This document shows positions 45,779-53,594 of a stretch of DNA of 64,000 nucleotides, piece by piece. The notes under the pieces were generated by a model. It was not told where the DNA came from and ran no database searches. It saw only the letters and a list, made by a program, of their open reading frames with translations. The stretch spans positions 124,001 through 188,000 of the forward strand of contig CAVUMC010000002.1 in assembly GCA_963742535.1 (NCBI GenBank), written 5' to 3'. The number at the start of each line of letters is the position of its first letter. Positions within the stretch are counted from its first letter, which is position 1. The position numbers and the translations under genes are program-made. The stretch comes from VRUE01 sp963742535. GTDB lineage: Bacteria; Actinomycetota; Thermoleophilia; Solirubrobacterales; 70-9.

Positions 45779-47236
45779 ATGGCAGTCAGCGCCCAATACA
45801 GCGTCACGATCCGGGTCGAGCTCGATGCGCGGCAGGAGCCGCTCGGCAAGCTGACCGCGTCGATCGCCGAGGCCGGCGGCCAATTGCAGGGCGTGGACCT
45901 GGTGCCGGGAGCCGGCGGCGAGGGCAAACGGGTGCGCGAGTTCACGATCGACGCCCAGGACCGCGAGCACTGGGAGCGGATCCTGCGGGCGATCGGCGGC
46001 ACCCGCGGCGCCCGCGTGCTCGATTACGTCGACCGCACGATGCAGATGCACCGCGGCGGCAAGATCTCGGTCGAGAACAAGTACCCGCTGAAGACCCGCG
46101 ACGACCTTTCGATGGCCTACACGCCGGGTGTCGCCCGCGTCTGCCAGGACATCCACGACGACCGCGCCAAGGCCTTCGAGTACACGATCAAGAAGAACAC
46201 GGTCGCCGTCGTCTCCGATGGCAGCGCCGTGCTCGGGCTCGGCAACATCGGCCCTGAGGCGGCGATGCCGGTGATGGAGGGCAAGGCGATGCTGTTCAAG
46301 GAGTTTGCCCAGGTCGATGCCTTCCCGATCTGCCTCGACACCCAGGACGCCGAGGAGATCATCAAGGCGGTCGAACTGATCGCACCGACCTTCGGCGGGA
46401 TCAACCTCGAGGACATCTCCGCCCCGCGCTGCTTCGAGATCGAGGACCGGCTGAAGGAAACGCTCGACATCCCGGTCTTCCACGACGATCAGCACGGCAC
46501 CGCGATCGTGACCATGGCGGCGCTCTTCAACGCGCTGAAGATCACCGGCAAGCCGATCGAGGAGCTGCGGGTGCTGATGGTGGGACTTGGCGCCGCCGGG
46601 GTAGCAGTGACCAAGATGATGCTCGCCAGCGGTGTCACAAACATCATCGGCTGCGATCGCCAGGGCGCCCTCTCGACCACCCGCCCCGACTACGAATCGG
46701 GCGAGATGAGCGGGATCAAGCGTTGGTACGCCGAGAATTCGAACCCCGAGAAGCTGAGCGGCGGCCCCAACGAGGTGATCGAGGGCACGGACCTCTTCAT
46801 TGGCCTCTCCGGCCCCGGCCTGCTCAAGGCGGAGTCACTGGGCAAGATGAACGACGACGCGATCGTCTTCGCGATGGCCAACCCCACCCCCAAGGTGATG
46901 CCCGAGGACGCCGCCCCCTACGTGCGGATCATGGCGACCGGGCGCTCCGATTACCCCAACCAGATCAACAACGTGCTCGCCTTCCCCGGCATCTTCCGCG
47001 GCGCCCTCGACGCCGGCTCTCCCAGCATCACCGAGGAGATGAAGCTCGCCGCCGCCAAGGGCATCGCGATGGCAGTCTCCGAGGAGGACCTCTCCGAGGA
47101 CTACATCATTCCCAGCGTCTTCAATCGCGAAGTCGCGCCGAAGGTCGCCGAAGCCGTGGTCGAGGAGGCCAAGCGCGAGGGCATCGCTCGCTTCAACGAA
47201 GAGACCGGCACCTTCTCAACCGTGGAGGTTGCCTAG
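45779..47236 (+). CDS. NAD-dependent malic enzyme with N-terminal ACT domain
   Basis: Oxidative decarboxylation of malate to pyruvate. 485 residues: about 85 residues of ACT-like regulatory domain (SVTIRVELDARQEPLGKLTA), then the malic enzyme core: SMAYTPGVARVCQDI, LGLGNIGPEAAMPVMEGKA, NLEDISAPRCFEIE, FHDDQHGTAIVTMAAL, GLGAAGVAVTKMM, NPTPKVMPEDA, NNVLAFPGIFRGAL. The ACT domain suggests control by a small ligand. ATG 45779 lacks a clear ribosome site. Confidence 0.95.
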   Translation: MAVSAQYSVTIRVELDARQEPLGKLTASIAEAGGQLQGVDLVPGAGGEGKRVREFTIDAQDREHWERILRAIGGTRGARVLDYVDRTMQMHRGGKISVENKYPLKTRDDLSMAYTPGVARVCQDIHDDRAKAFEYTIKKNTVAVVSDGSAVLGLGNIGPEAAMPVMEGKAMLFKEFAQVDAFPICLDTQDAEEIIKAVELIAPTFGGINLEDISAPRCFEIEDRLKETLDIPVFHDDQHGTAIVTMAALFNALKITGKPIEELRVLMVGLGAAGVAVTKMMLASGVTNIIGCDRQGALSTTRPDYESGEMSGIKRWYAENSNPEKLSGGPNEVIEGTDLFIGLSGPGLLKAESLGKMNDDAIVFAMANPTPKVMPEDAAPYVRIMATGRSDYPNQINNVLAFPGIFRGALDAGSPSITEEMKLAAAKGIAMAVSEEDLSEDYIIPSVFNREVAPKVAEAVVEEAKREGIARFNEETGTFSTVEVA

Positions 47237-47240
47237 CCCA

Positions 47241-48146
47241 GTGAAGGTCCTCGTTACCGGAGCCAGCGGTTTCATCGGGTCGGCGCTCTGCGACTCCCTG
47301 CTGGTCCGTGGTGACACGGTCGTGGGCCTGACGCGTGACCCCCAGCAGGCGCGCGGGACCAACCCCAGCGTCAATTGGCACCCCTGGGAGCCGCTGCTGG
47401 AACGGCCGCCCGAAGCGGCCTTCGAGAACGTCGATGGGGTGATCCACCTGCTCGGCGAGAAGATCAACCAGCGCTGGACCCCGGAGGCCAAAGAGCGGAT
47501 CATGGAGAGCCGCCGCACCGGCACCCACAACCTGGTCGGCACGATCTCTGCTCTGGAGCGCAAGCCGAAGGTGCTGGTCAGCCAGTCGGCGATCGGCTTT
47601 TACGGCGACCGCGGTGAGGCCATGGTCGACGAGTCCACTCCCCCGGGCGATGGCTTCGACGCCGAGGTCGTGCGGGAGTGGGAGAAAGCGGCACGCGAGG
47701 TCGCAGCGACCGGCGTACGCCTGGCGATCGTCCGCACCGGCCATGTGCTCGACCCACGCGGAGGCTTCCTCGGCCCCCAGCTGACCCCCTTCAAGCTCGG
47801 CGTCGGCGGCCCGCTCGCCGGAGGCGAGCAGTACGTCTCCTGGATCCACATCGCCGATGAGGTCGGCATCCTGCTTTGGGCGCTGGAGAACGAGAAGGTG
47901 AACGGCATCGTCAACGCCACGGCGCCGCACCCGGTGACCAACAAGGCCTTCTCGAAGGCACTGGGTAAAGCCCTGGGACGGCCGGCGGTGGTGCCGGTCC
48001 CCGGCCTCGCCGTCGACCTGATGTTCGGCAAAGAGTTCGGGCAGGTGCTGCGAGGAGGACAGCGGGTGATCCCGAGGCGGGCCCAGGACCTTGGGTACCG
48101 GTTCGAGCATCCCGAGCTCGACGAGGCCCTCGCCGACCTCTTCTAG
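47241..48146 (+). CDS. TIGR01777-family NAD(P)-dependent epimerase/SDR
   Basis: 301 residues of the extended SDR type: VTGASGFIGSALCDSLL, VIHLLGEKINQRWTPEAKE, VLVSQSAIGFYGDRG, the family EWEKAAREVAATGVRLAIVRTG, GGEQYVSWIHIADEV, NATAPHPVTNKAFSKAL, and a C-terminal DUF1731-like part ending GYRFEHPELDEALADL. GTG 47241 is preferred with GGAGG 13 bases before; TTG 47229 overlaps the malic enzyme gene. Substrate unknown. Confidence 0.9.
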   Translation: MKVLVTGASGFIGSALCDSLLVRGDTVVGLTRDPQQARGTNPSVNWHPWEPLLERPPEAAFENVDGVIHLLGEKINQRWTPEAKERIMESRRTGTHNLVGTISALERKPKVLVSQSAIGFYGDRGEAMVDESTPPGDGFDAEVVREWEKAAREVAATGVRLAIVRTGHVLDPRGGFLGPQLTPFKLGVGGPLAGGEQYVSWIHIADEVGILLWALENEKVNGIVNATAPHPVTNKAFSKALGKALGRPAVVPVPGLAVDLMFGKEFGQVLRGGQRVIPRRAQDLGYRFEHPELDEALADLF

Positions 48147-48155
48147 GCAGGCGCC

Positions 48156-48632
48156 TCAGTCCTGGTTCAGGTCTTCACGGAGTTGCTGGCGCAGGGAACC
48201 CGAGCCGGCGGACTCGATCAGCTTCAGCAGGCGCGCCATCGCTGCGTCGCCTGAATCCTCGGCGATCCAGGGAAGCTCAGCGGTTTCCAGGATCCGGTGG
48301 GTGAAAGGCGATACCCGCGGGTCCTGAACTTCCAGATAAGCAACCGCGGTCGAGTCCTCCGTCGCGCGGCGGGCATTCGCCCCAACGGTCGCAAGGCTGA
48401 GCTTCTTCGCCGCGTGCGGACTGCGCAGGCACACCGCCCGAAGCTTCAGGTCACCGGCTCGCCCGTCGTGCTGCTGAAGCTCCCGCTGAGCCCCCGCGCA
48501 CAACGGAGCTTCGACGTAAGCGGTGACGGTCGCGCCATCAGCCACTCCTTCGGCTTCGCCGCACCCAGCTACGACGCACAGGCAAGCCGCCAGGACCGTG
48601 AGAGGTCGGGTGGCCTTCTTCAAAACACTCAA
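48156..48632 (-). CDS. Lipoprotein of unknown function (binding-protein-like fragment)
   Basis: 158 residues from TTG 48632 (CAGGAG six bases upstream). Lipobox in VLAACLCVVAGC. The rest, with VTAYVEAPLCAGAQRELQQH, AVCLRSPHAAKKLSLATVGA, NARRATEDSTAVAYLEVQDP and ETAELPWIAEDS, resembles the first lobe of type 1 ABC substrate-binding proteins, but a second lobe is missing. A start at ATG 48674 is also in frame. The start region lies within the R4 hairpin. Confidence 0.65.
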   Translation of the reverse strand: MSVLKKATRPLTVLAACLCVVAGCGEAEGVADGATVTAYVEAPLCAGAQRELQQHDGRAGDLKLRAVCLRSPHAAKKLSLATVGANARRATEDSTAVAYLEVQDPRVSPFTHRILETAELPWIAEDSGDAAMARLLKLIESAGSGSLRQQLREDLNQD

Positions 48633-48677
48633 GCGAGGCTCCTGCCGAGCGTTTTGAAGAAGGCCACCCGACATCTC
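48600..48677 (-). repeat. Hairpin repeat, copy R4 (short form) between pfkA and the lipoprotein gene
   Basis: 27-base arms at 48600-48626 and 48651-48677 pair at 26 of 27 positions around a 24-base loop. Both flanks resemble R2: GTCGGGTG and CTCAAGCG on one side, TTTGA-GAAGG-CCACCCGAC on the other, with the R2 centre shortened by about 40 bases. It begins 12 bases after the pfkA stop. On the minus strand the loop holds CAGGAG and TTG 48632, the ribosome site and start of the lipoprotein. Confidence 0.65.
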
Positions 48678-48689
48678 CCCTTCTCGCGC

Positions 48690-49718
48690 CTAGCCAAAGA
48701 AGACCTCAGCCTCCGAGTACAGGCTCTCGGGAACGGTCTTGAGCTTCCCCGTCGCCTCACTCAACTCGACCAACTGAATGTCCGTACCCCGCAGAGCGGT
48801 CATCTTGCCCCACTCCCCCGCATCGGCGGCATCGATCGCGTGCAGGCCGAAGCGCGTCGCCAGGACCCGGTCGAAGGCGGTCGGGGTGCCGCCGCGCTGG
48901 ACGTGGCCCAGCACCGTCGCCCGCGCCTCCTTGCCGGTCCGTTTTTCGATCTCGCCCTCGAGCCAGTGGGCGATACCGCCGAGGGCGATGTGACCGAACT
49001 GGTCGAGCTTCTCGTTCTTCGTCTCCGGCCTGCCGCCGATCGGTTGGGCGCCCTCGGAGACGACGAGGATCGGCGCGAAGTGATGCTCGAAGCGGCGGCC
49101 GACGAACTCGCAGACGCGATCGAGATCGAAGGGCTGCTCGGGAATGAGAATTACGTTGGCGCCGCCGGCGAGCCCGGCGTGGAAGGCGATCCAACCGGCG
49201 TGCCGGCCCATCACCTCGGCGATCAGGACCCGGTGGTGGCTGTCGGCGGTCGTGTGCAGGCGGTCGATCGCCTCCATCGCGATGTTGACCGCGGTGTCGA
49301 AGCCGAAGGTGTAGTCGGTGGCGCTGAGGTCGTTGTCGATCGTCTTCGGCACGCCGACGACGCGCAGCCCGTGCTCGGCGTGCAGGCGCGAGGCGGCCCC
49401 AAGCGTGTCCTCGCCACCGATCGCGATCAGGCCCTCGACCCCGTCGGCCTCGAGGTTGGCGACGAGCTGCTCCGGACCTCCCTCCTGCTTGAACGGATTG
49501 GTCCGCGAGGCACCGAGAATCGTGCCACCGCGGGGCAGGATCCCGCGCACCTCGGGCACCCCCAGCGCCTGGCTGTCGCGCTCCAGCGGGCCGCGCCAGC
49601 CATCGCGATATCCAACGAACTCGTGGCCGCAGTGTTCGACCCCCTTGCGGACGATCGCCCGGATCACCGCGTTCAGCCCCGGGCAATCGCCGCCGCCTGT
49701 AAGCACCCCAATCCGCAT
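48690..49718 (-). CDS. 6-phosphofructokinase, PPi-type active-site residues
   Basis: 342 residues, PfkA fold: GVLTGGGDCPGLNAVIRAIV, IAIGGEDTLGAASRL, VVGVPKTIDNDLSATDYTFG (catalytic TIDND), EVMGRHAGWIA and GHVQRGGTPTAFD. ATP enzymes of E. coli type have GGDGS and PGTIDND; here Asp follows the GGE and Lys precedes TIDND, the pattern of pyrophosphate-dependent enzymes such as that of Amycolatopsis. So the phosphoryl donor is probably PPi, making the step reversible. ATG 49718 with TAATCT 7 bases upstream. Confidence 0.9.
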   Translation of the reverse strand: MRIGVLTGGGDCPGLNAVIRAIVRKGVEHCGHEFVGYRDGWRGPLERDSQALGVPEVRGILPRGGTILGASRTNPFKQEGGPEQLVANLEADGVEGLIAIGGEDTLGAASRLHAEHGLRVVGVPKTIDNDLSATDYTFGFDTAVNIAMEAIDRLHTTADSHHRVLIAEVMGRHAGWIAFHAGLAGGANVILIPEQPFDLDRVCEFVGRRFEHHFAPILVVSEGAQPIGGRPETKNEKLDQFGHIALGGIAHWLEGEIEKRTGKEARATVLGHVQRGGTPTAFDRVLATRFGLHAIDAADAGEWGKMTALRGTDIQLVELSEATGKLKTVPESLYSEAEVFFG

Positions 49719-49725
49719 CGACCTC

Positions 49726-49753
49726 AGATTAGCCGTGACGGATGCGCGGCCAA
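49726..49753 (-). promoter_or_regulatory. Putative leaderless promoter of pfkA
   Basis: TTGGCC, 16 bases, TAATCT, then 7 bases to the pfkA ATG. Confidence 0.45.
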
Positions 49754-49797
49754 GCGTTAGGTTCGTTACGCCGAGTGAGCAAGCGGAAGGAGTGGCG

Positions 49798-50616
49798 ATG
49801 AGTGACGAGGTGGATCTGAAGCCGGTCCGGCAGGCGATGCAACAGACCTGGTCGAAGGGCGACTTCTCGATGGTGGCGACCGTTGTCATGCCGGACGCCG
49901 AAAGGCTGGCCGAGTCGCTCGACATCGTGCCGGGTGAGCGCGTACTTGATGTCGCCTCCGGCAGCGGCAACGCCGCGATCGCCGCCGCGCGACGAGCCTG
50001 GGGCAACACCGTCAGCAGTGACTTCGTCCCCGCCCTGCTCGAGCGTGGACGCGAACGCGCCGCGGCCGAGCGGCTCGAGATCGAGTTCGTCGAGGGCGAC
50101 GCGGCCGATCTTCCCTTCGCCGACGCGGAGTTCGACGTCGTGATGTCGATCTACGGCGCGATGTTCGCTCCCGACCAGGCCAAGACCGCCTCCGAGCTAC
50201 TGCGGGTCTGCAAGCCCGGCGGCCGCATCGGCATGGCCAACTGGACCCCCGCGGGCTTCGTCGGCCAGATGTTCATCGCGACCGCGAAACACGCGCCGCC
50301 GCCGGTGCCGATCTCGCCGCCGGTGCTCTGGGGCACCGAGGAGCACGTGCGCGAGCTCTTCGGCAATGGCATCACCGACCTCAAATTCGAGCGGCGCACC
50401 TCGGTGCAGCGCTTCTACTCCGCCGACCATTGGCTAGAGATATTCCGCACCTACTTCGGCCCGACCATGCTCGCCTTCGAACGCGTCGGTGCCGAGGGCG
50501 AAGCAGCGCTGGAGGCGGATCTGCGCGAGCTACTGGAGCACAACAACCGCGCCGGCGACCGCGCGCTCGTGCTCGAGTCCGAGTACCTCGAGGTGATCGC
50601 GACGCGGGCGGGCTAG
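49798..50616 (+). CDS. Class I SAM-dependent methyltransferase
   Basis: 272 residues: motif I VLDVASGSGNAAIAAAR, acidic loop EFVEGDAADLPFADAEFDVV, post-motif LLRVCKPGGRIGMANWTP, typical of UbiE/type 11 methyltransferases. Substrate unknown. AAGGAG lies 6 bases before ATG 49798. It is divergent from pfkA, with a 79-base gap that holds both promoters. Confidence 0.88.
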   Translation: MSDEVDLKPVRQAMQQTWSKGDFSMVATVVMPDAERLAESLDIVPGERVLDVASGSGNAAIAAARRAWGNTVSSDFVPALLERGRERAAAERLEIEFVEGDAADLPFADAEFDVVMSIYGAMFAPDQAKTASELLRVCKPGGRIGMANWTPAGFVGQMFIATAKHAPPPVPISPPVLWGTEEHVRELFGNGITDLKFERRTSVQRFYSADHWLEIFRTYFGPTMLAFERVGAEGEAALEADLRELLEHNNRAGDRALVLESEYLEVIATRAG

Positions 50617-50689
50617 CCAAGCAGGTCAAGGACGCAGGGAGCGTGGCGTGCTCCGCACGCGAGCGACCGAGGACGCCGAGATGCGCCGG

Positions 50690-50836
50690 CTAGCTCGGCC
50701 GCAGGATGCGGATCGAGGCGCCGATCAAGAGAATCGCGAAGAAGATCAGGCCGGCGACGCCGCCACCTTGGCCAAACACCGCGTAGCCCACGGTCGTCGT
50801 CGCCAGGGCGAGAAAGAGTGTGATCACCATTCCCAT
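50690..50836 (-). CDS. 48-residue two-helix membrane protein
   Basis: MGMVITLFLALATTTVGYAV, a short FGQGGGVAG turn, then LIFFAILLIGASIRILRPS: two hydrophobic helices and a basic C-terminus. It starts 36 bases after the trpA stop on the same strand, so it is probably the last gene of the trp transcript. No family recognised; it could be spurious, but the hydrophobic pattern and codon-third-position GC support it. Confidence 0.6.
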   Translation of the reverse strand: MGMVITLFLALATTTVGYAVFGQGGGVAGLIFFAILLIGASIRILRPS

Positions 50837-50872
50837 GCGGCGCGCATCCTATCCGTTCGCGCGGCCGCGGCC

Positions 50873-51730
50873 TCAGCCGGCGAGGGCGGCACGCGTTTTG
50901 CGCAGAAACTCGCCGACCGCCCCGGCGGAACTCCCGGCTCCGTTGGTCTCCCCGGCGGCGCGCACGAGGCGGCTGCCGATGATCACCCCGTCGGCGATCT
51001 CGCCGACCTGGGCGGCCTGCGCGGGCGTGCCGATGCCGAAACCGACGGCGACGGGGACCTCAGCCTCGGCCTTCGTCGCCGCGACCAAGTCAGCCAGCTC
51101 CGCCGGGATCTCGTCGCGCTCACCGGTCGTCCCCACGGTCGAGACCACGTAGACAAATCCCTGCGCCGCGGCGCAGATCCGCGCCCGGCGCTCGGCCGGC
51201 GTCGTGGGCGCCACGAGCGGCACCAGCGCCAGCCCGGCGGCGGTGAAGGTCTCCCGCACCGGCTCAGCCTCACCTAGCGGCAAGTCGGGAACAATCGCGC
51301 CGGCAGCACCAACCGCCAGCGCTCGCTCCGCAAACGACGCGGCTCCCCCGTGCGCCAACACCATGTTGGTGTAGACCATGAAGACCACCGGCACCCGCTC
51401 CGAAATTGCCTCACAGACCTCCAGCGCCGTCTCAAGCGTCGCCCCCCCTTCAAGCGCCTTCGTCCCCGCCGCGTGAATCGTCGGCCCATCGGCAAGCGGG
51501 TCGGAGAAGGGAACGCCCAGCTCCACCAGATCCGCCGATTCGGCATAAGCCTCAGCGACGGCAAGAGAGGCCTCCCGATCGGGATACCCAGCCATCATGT
51601 ACGGCATCAACGCCGCACGTCCTTCGTCCTTCGCCGCTCGGAAGGCGGCCTCAATCCTGTCTGAAGCTGTTGGGCTGGGGATTGGGGAGTGGCTCGACAG
51701 AGCCTCCCCGCTGTTGCTCTGGCGAGTCAC
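50873..51730 (-). CDS. trpA: Tryptophan synthase alpha chain
   Basis: Cleaves indole-3-glycerol phosphate to indole. 285 residues with catalytic Glu in LVELGVPFSDPLADGP, Asp in AGYPDREASLA region, and phosphate site GFGIGTPAQAAQV. The GTG start overlaps the trpB stop (GTGA) and lies in the arm of a stable hairpin; the first 22 residues (TRQSNSGEALSSHSPIPSP) are encoded by that hairpin and not conserved. Confidence 0.95.
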   Translation of the reverse strand: MTRQSNSGEALSSHSPIPSPTASDRIEAAFRAAKDEGRAALMPYMMAGYPDREASLAVAEAYAESADLVELGVPFSDPLADGPTIHAAGTKALEGGATLETALEVCEAISERVPVVFMVYTNMVLAHGGAASFAERALAVGAAGAIVPDLPLGEAEPVRETFTAAGLALVPLVAPTTPAERRARICAAAQGFVYVVSTVGTTGERDEIPAELADLVAATKAEAEVPVAVGFGIGTPAQAAQVGEIADGVIIGSRLVRAAGETNGAGSSAGAVGEFLRKTRAALAG

Positions 51731-51742
51731 TCCCCAATCCCC
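51677..51742 (-). repeat. Long hairpin spanning the trpB stop and trpA start
   Basis: 27-base arms (51677-51703 and 51716-51742) pair at 25 of 27 positions with a 12-base loop. On the minus strand the 5' arm contains the last codons and stop of trpB and the GTG start of trpA; the loop carries GGGGAG. It could control trpA translation or the TrpB:TrpA ratio, or be an inserted palindromic repeat. Confidence 0.7.
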
Positions 51743-52899
51743 TTCTCGAGCACCTCGGCCAAGTCCTTATCGCCGCGGCCCGAGAGACAGATCACGTCGT
51801 AGCCACCCGCGTCGTCGCTGTTCTCCAAGAACCACGCGATCGCATGCGAAGACTCAAGCGCCGGAATGATCCCCTCGAGCCTCGACAGCTCGCCGAACGC
51901 CGCCAACGCCTGGGCATCGGTAACCGAGAAATAGCTCGCCCGACCGCTGTCCCGAAGCCAGGCGTGCTCCGGTCCGACCCCTGGATAGTCGAGCCCGGCC
52001 GAAATCGAGTGCGCCTCGACGATCTGGCCCTCCTCATCGGCGATGATCGATGAGAGCGAGCCGTGCAGGACGCCGGTGGTGCCAGCGCCGAGCGAGGCGC
52101 CGTGGCGACCGGTCTCGATCCCCTCCCCCGCCGCCTCGACGCCAACCAGAGCCACCTCGGCATCGTCGATGAAAGGGGTAAAGATCCCAATCGAGTTGGA
52201 GCCACCGCCGACACAGGCGATCACCCGCGAGGGCAGCACATCCTCCGCCGCCAGCGTCTGCTCGCGCGCCTCGTCGCCGATCACCCGCTGCAGGTCGCGC
52301 ACCAGCGCTGGGTAGGGCGCCGGGCCGACCGCTGAGCCGATCACGTAGTGGGTCGTCCCGACGTTTGCCACCCAGTCGCGGATCGCGGCGCTGACCGCCT
52401 CCTTCAGCGTCCGCGCCCCCGCCTCGACCGGCACCACCTCGGCCCCGAGCAGACCCATCCGCTCGACGTTGGGCCGCTGGCGGCGGATGTCCTCCGAGCC
52501 CATGTAGACGATGCATTCGAGACCGAGCAGGGCGCAGGCGGTGGCGGTGGCGACGCCGTGCTGGCCGGCACCGGTCTCGGCGATCACCCGCGGCTTGCCC
52601 ATCCGCTCGGCGAGCAGCGCCTGGCCAAGCGCGTTGTTGATCTTGTGAGCGCCGGTGTGGGCGAGGTCCTCGCGCTTGAGATAGACGCGGCGCCCGGCGC
52701 GGGCCGAGAGACGGTCGGCGAGGTAGAGCGGCGTCGGCCGGCCGACGAAATCGCGCTGTAGTCGCCGCAGCCGCTCGTTGAAGGGACCGTCCTCGCGCAC
52801 CTCCGCCCAGGCTTCGGTCAGCTCGTCGAGCGCCGCGATCAGCGTCTCAGGGACGTATCGACCGCCATAGGGGCCGAATCTTTCCTCGACCGGGCTCAT
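51727..52899 (-). CDS. trpB: Tryptophan synthase beta chain
   Basis: PLP enzyme joining indole and serine. 390 residues: GRPTPLYLADRLS, PLP lysine in TGAHKINNALGQ, ETGAGQHGVATATACAL, CVGGGSNSIGIF (phosphate cup), AGLDYPGVGPEHA. ATG overlaps the trpF stop (ATGA). Confidence 0.97.
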   Translation of the reverse strand: MSPVEERFGPYGGRYVPETLIAALDELTEAWAEVREDGPFNERLRRLQRDFVGRPTPLYLADRLSARAGRRVYLKREDLAHTGAHKINNALGQALLAERMGKPRVIAETGAGQHGVATATACALLGLECIVYMGSEDIRRQRPNVERMGLLGAEVVPVEAGARTLKEAVSAAIRDWVANVGTTHYVIGSAVGPAPYPALVRDLQRVIGDEAREQTLAAEDVLPSRVIACVGGGSNSIGIFTPFIDDAEVALVGVEAAGEGIETGRHGASLGAGTTGVLHGSLSSIIADEEGQIVEAHSISAGLDYPGVGPEHAWLRDSGRASYFSVTDAQALAAFGELSRLEGIIPALESSHAIAWFLENSDDAGGYDVICLSGRGDKDLAEVLEKGIGE

Positions 52900-53531
52900 G
52901 CGGAAGCGACGCCAGTGCCCTTGGCGGCCTCGACGAAGGCGGCCATCGCGGCATGGTCCTTGCGGCCTGGCTCGGCCTCCACCCCGCTCGCCACATCGAC
53001 GGCATAGGGATGGGTCAATTCGATCGCCGCGGCGACGTTGTCGGGCCGCAGGCCACCGGCGACGATCGCCGGCACTTCGGAGTTGTGCTTACGCAACAGC
53101 CCCCAGTCGAAGCTTTCGCCGGTGCCGCCCCAGAGGCCCCGGCCCTTCTTGTCGAAGAGGTGGAAATCCGTGCGGAAGGTCTCGGCCGCCTGGATCTCGG
53201 CGGCGCTCGAGACGTGGATCGCCTTGATCACCTTGACCCCGGTGCGTCGCGCCACCTCGGCACAGAACTGCGGCCCCTCGGCGCCGTTCAGCTGCACCAT
53301 CGAGAGGTTGGCTGCCTCAACCGCCTTCGCTACTTCCTCCAGCTCGGGGTTGACGAAGACGCCGACCACCTCGCACTTGCGCCGGTAGGCGGCGGCGATC
53401 GCGATCGCTTCCTCGGGCGCGCAGGCGCGCGGGCTCTTCGCGTAGTGGATCAGCCCGATCGCCCAGGCCCCGAGCTGGACTGCCTCGGCCGCGTCGTCGA
53501 GGTTGGTGATTCCGCAGATCTTTACTCGCAC
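52896..53531 (-). CDS. trpF: Phosphoribosylanthranilate isomerase
   Basis: Third step of tryptophan synthesis (Amadori rearrangement). 211 residues: VKICGITNLDDA (catalytic Cys), VGVFVNPELEEV, VQLNGAEGP, FDKKGRGLWGGTGESFDW and IVAGGLRPDNVAAAI. GTG 53531 with TACTCT 7 bases upstream; begins the trpF-trpB-trpA block separated from trpC by htrA. Confidence 0.96.
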   Translation of the reverse strand: MRVKICGITNLDDAAEAVQLGAWAIGLIHYAKSPRACAPEEAIAIAAAYRRKCEVVGVFVNPELEEVAKAVEAANLSMVQLNGAEGPQFCAEVARRTGVKVIKAIHVSSAAEIQAAETFRTDFHLFDKKGRGLWGGTGESFDWGLLRKHNSEVPAIVAGGLRPDNVAAAIELTHPYAVDVASGVEAEPGRKDHAAMAAFVEAAKGTGVASA

Positions 53532-53538
53532 AACCCTC

Positions 53539-53566
53539 AGAGTACGGGACCCGCGCGCCAGTCCAA
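53539..53566 (-). promoter_or_regulatory. Putative promoter of the trpFBA block
   Basis: TTGGAC (53561-53566), 16 bases, TACTCT (53539-53544), then 7 bases to the trpF GTG. The -35 hexamer falls in the loop of the hairpin at 53546-53578, so terminator and promoter overlap. Confidence 0.45.
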
Positions 53567-53578
53567 CGCGCGGGTCCC
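53546..53578 (-). terminator. Hairpin between htrA and trpF
   Basis: GGGACCCGCGCG (53546-53557) and CGCGCGGGTCCC (53567-53578) form a 12-base perfect stem with a 9-base loop, 16 bases after the htrA stop. No U-run follows. Confidence 0.55.
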
Positions 53579-53594
53579 TTGCTACGGCTCGGGC

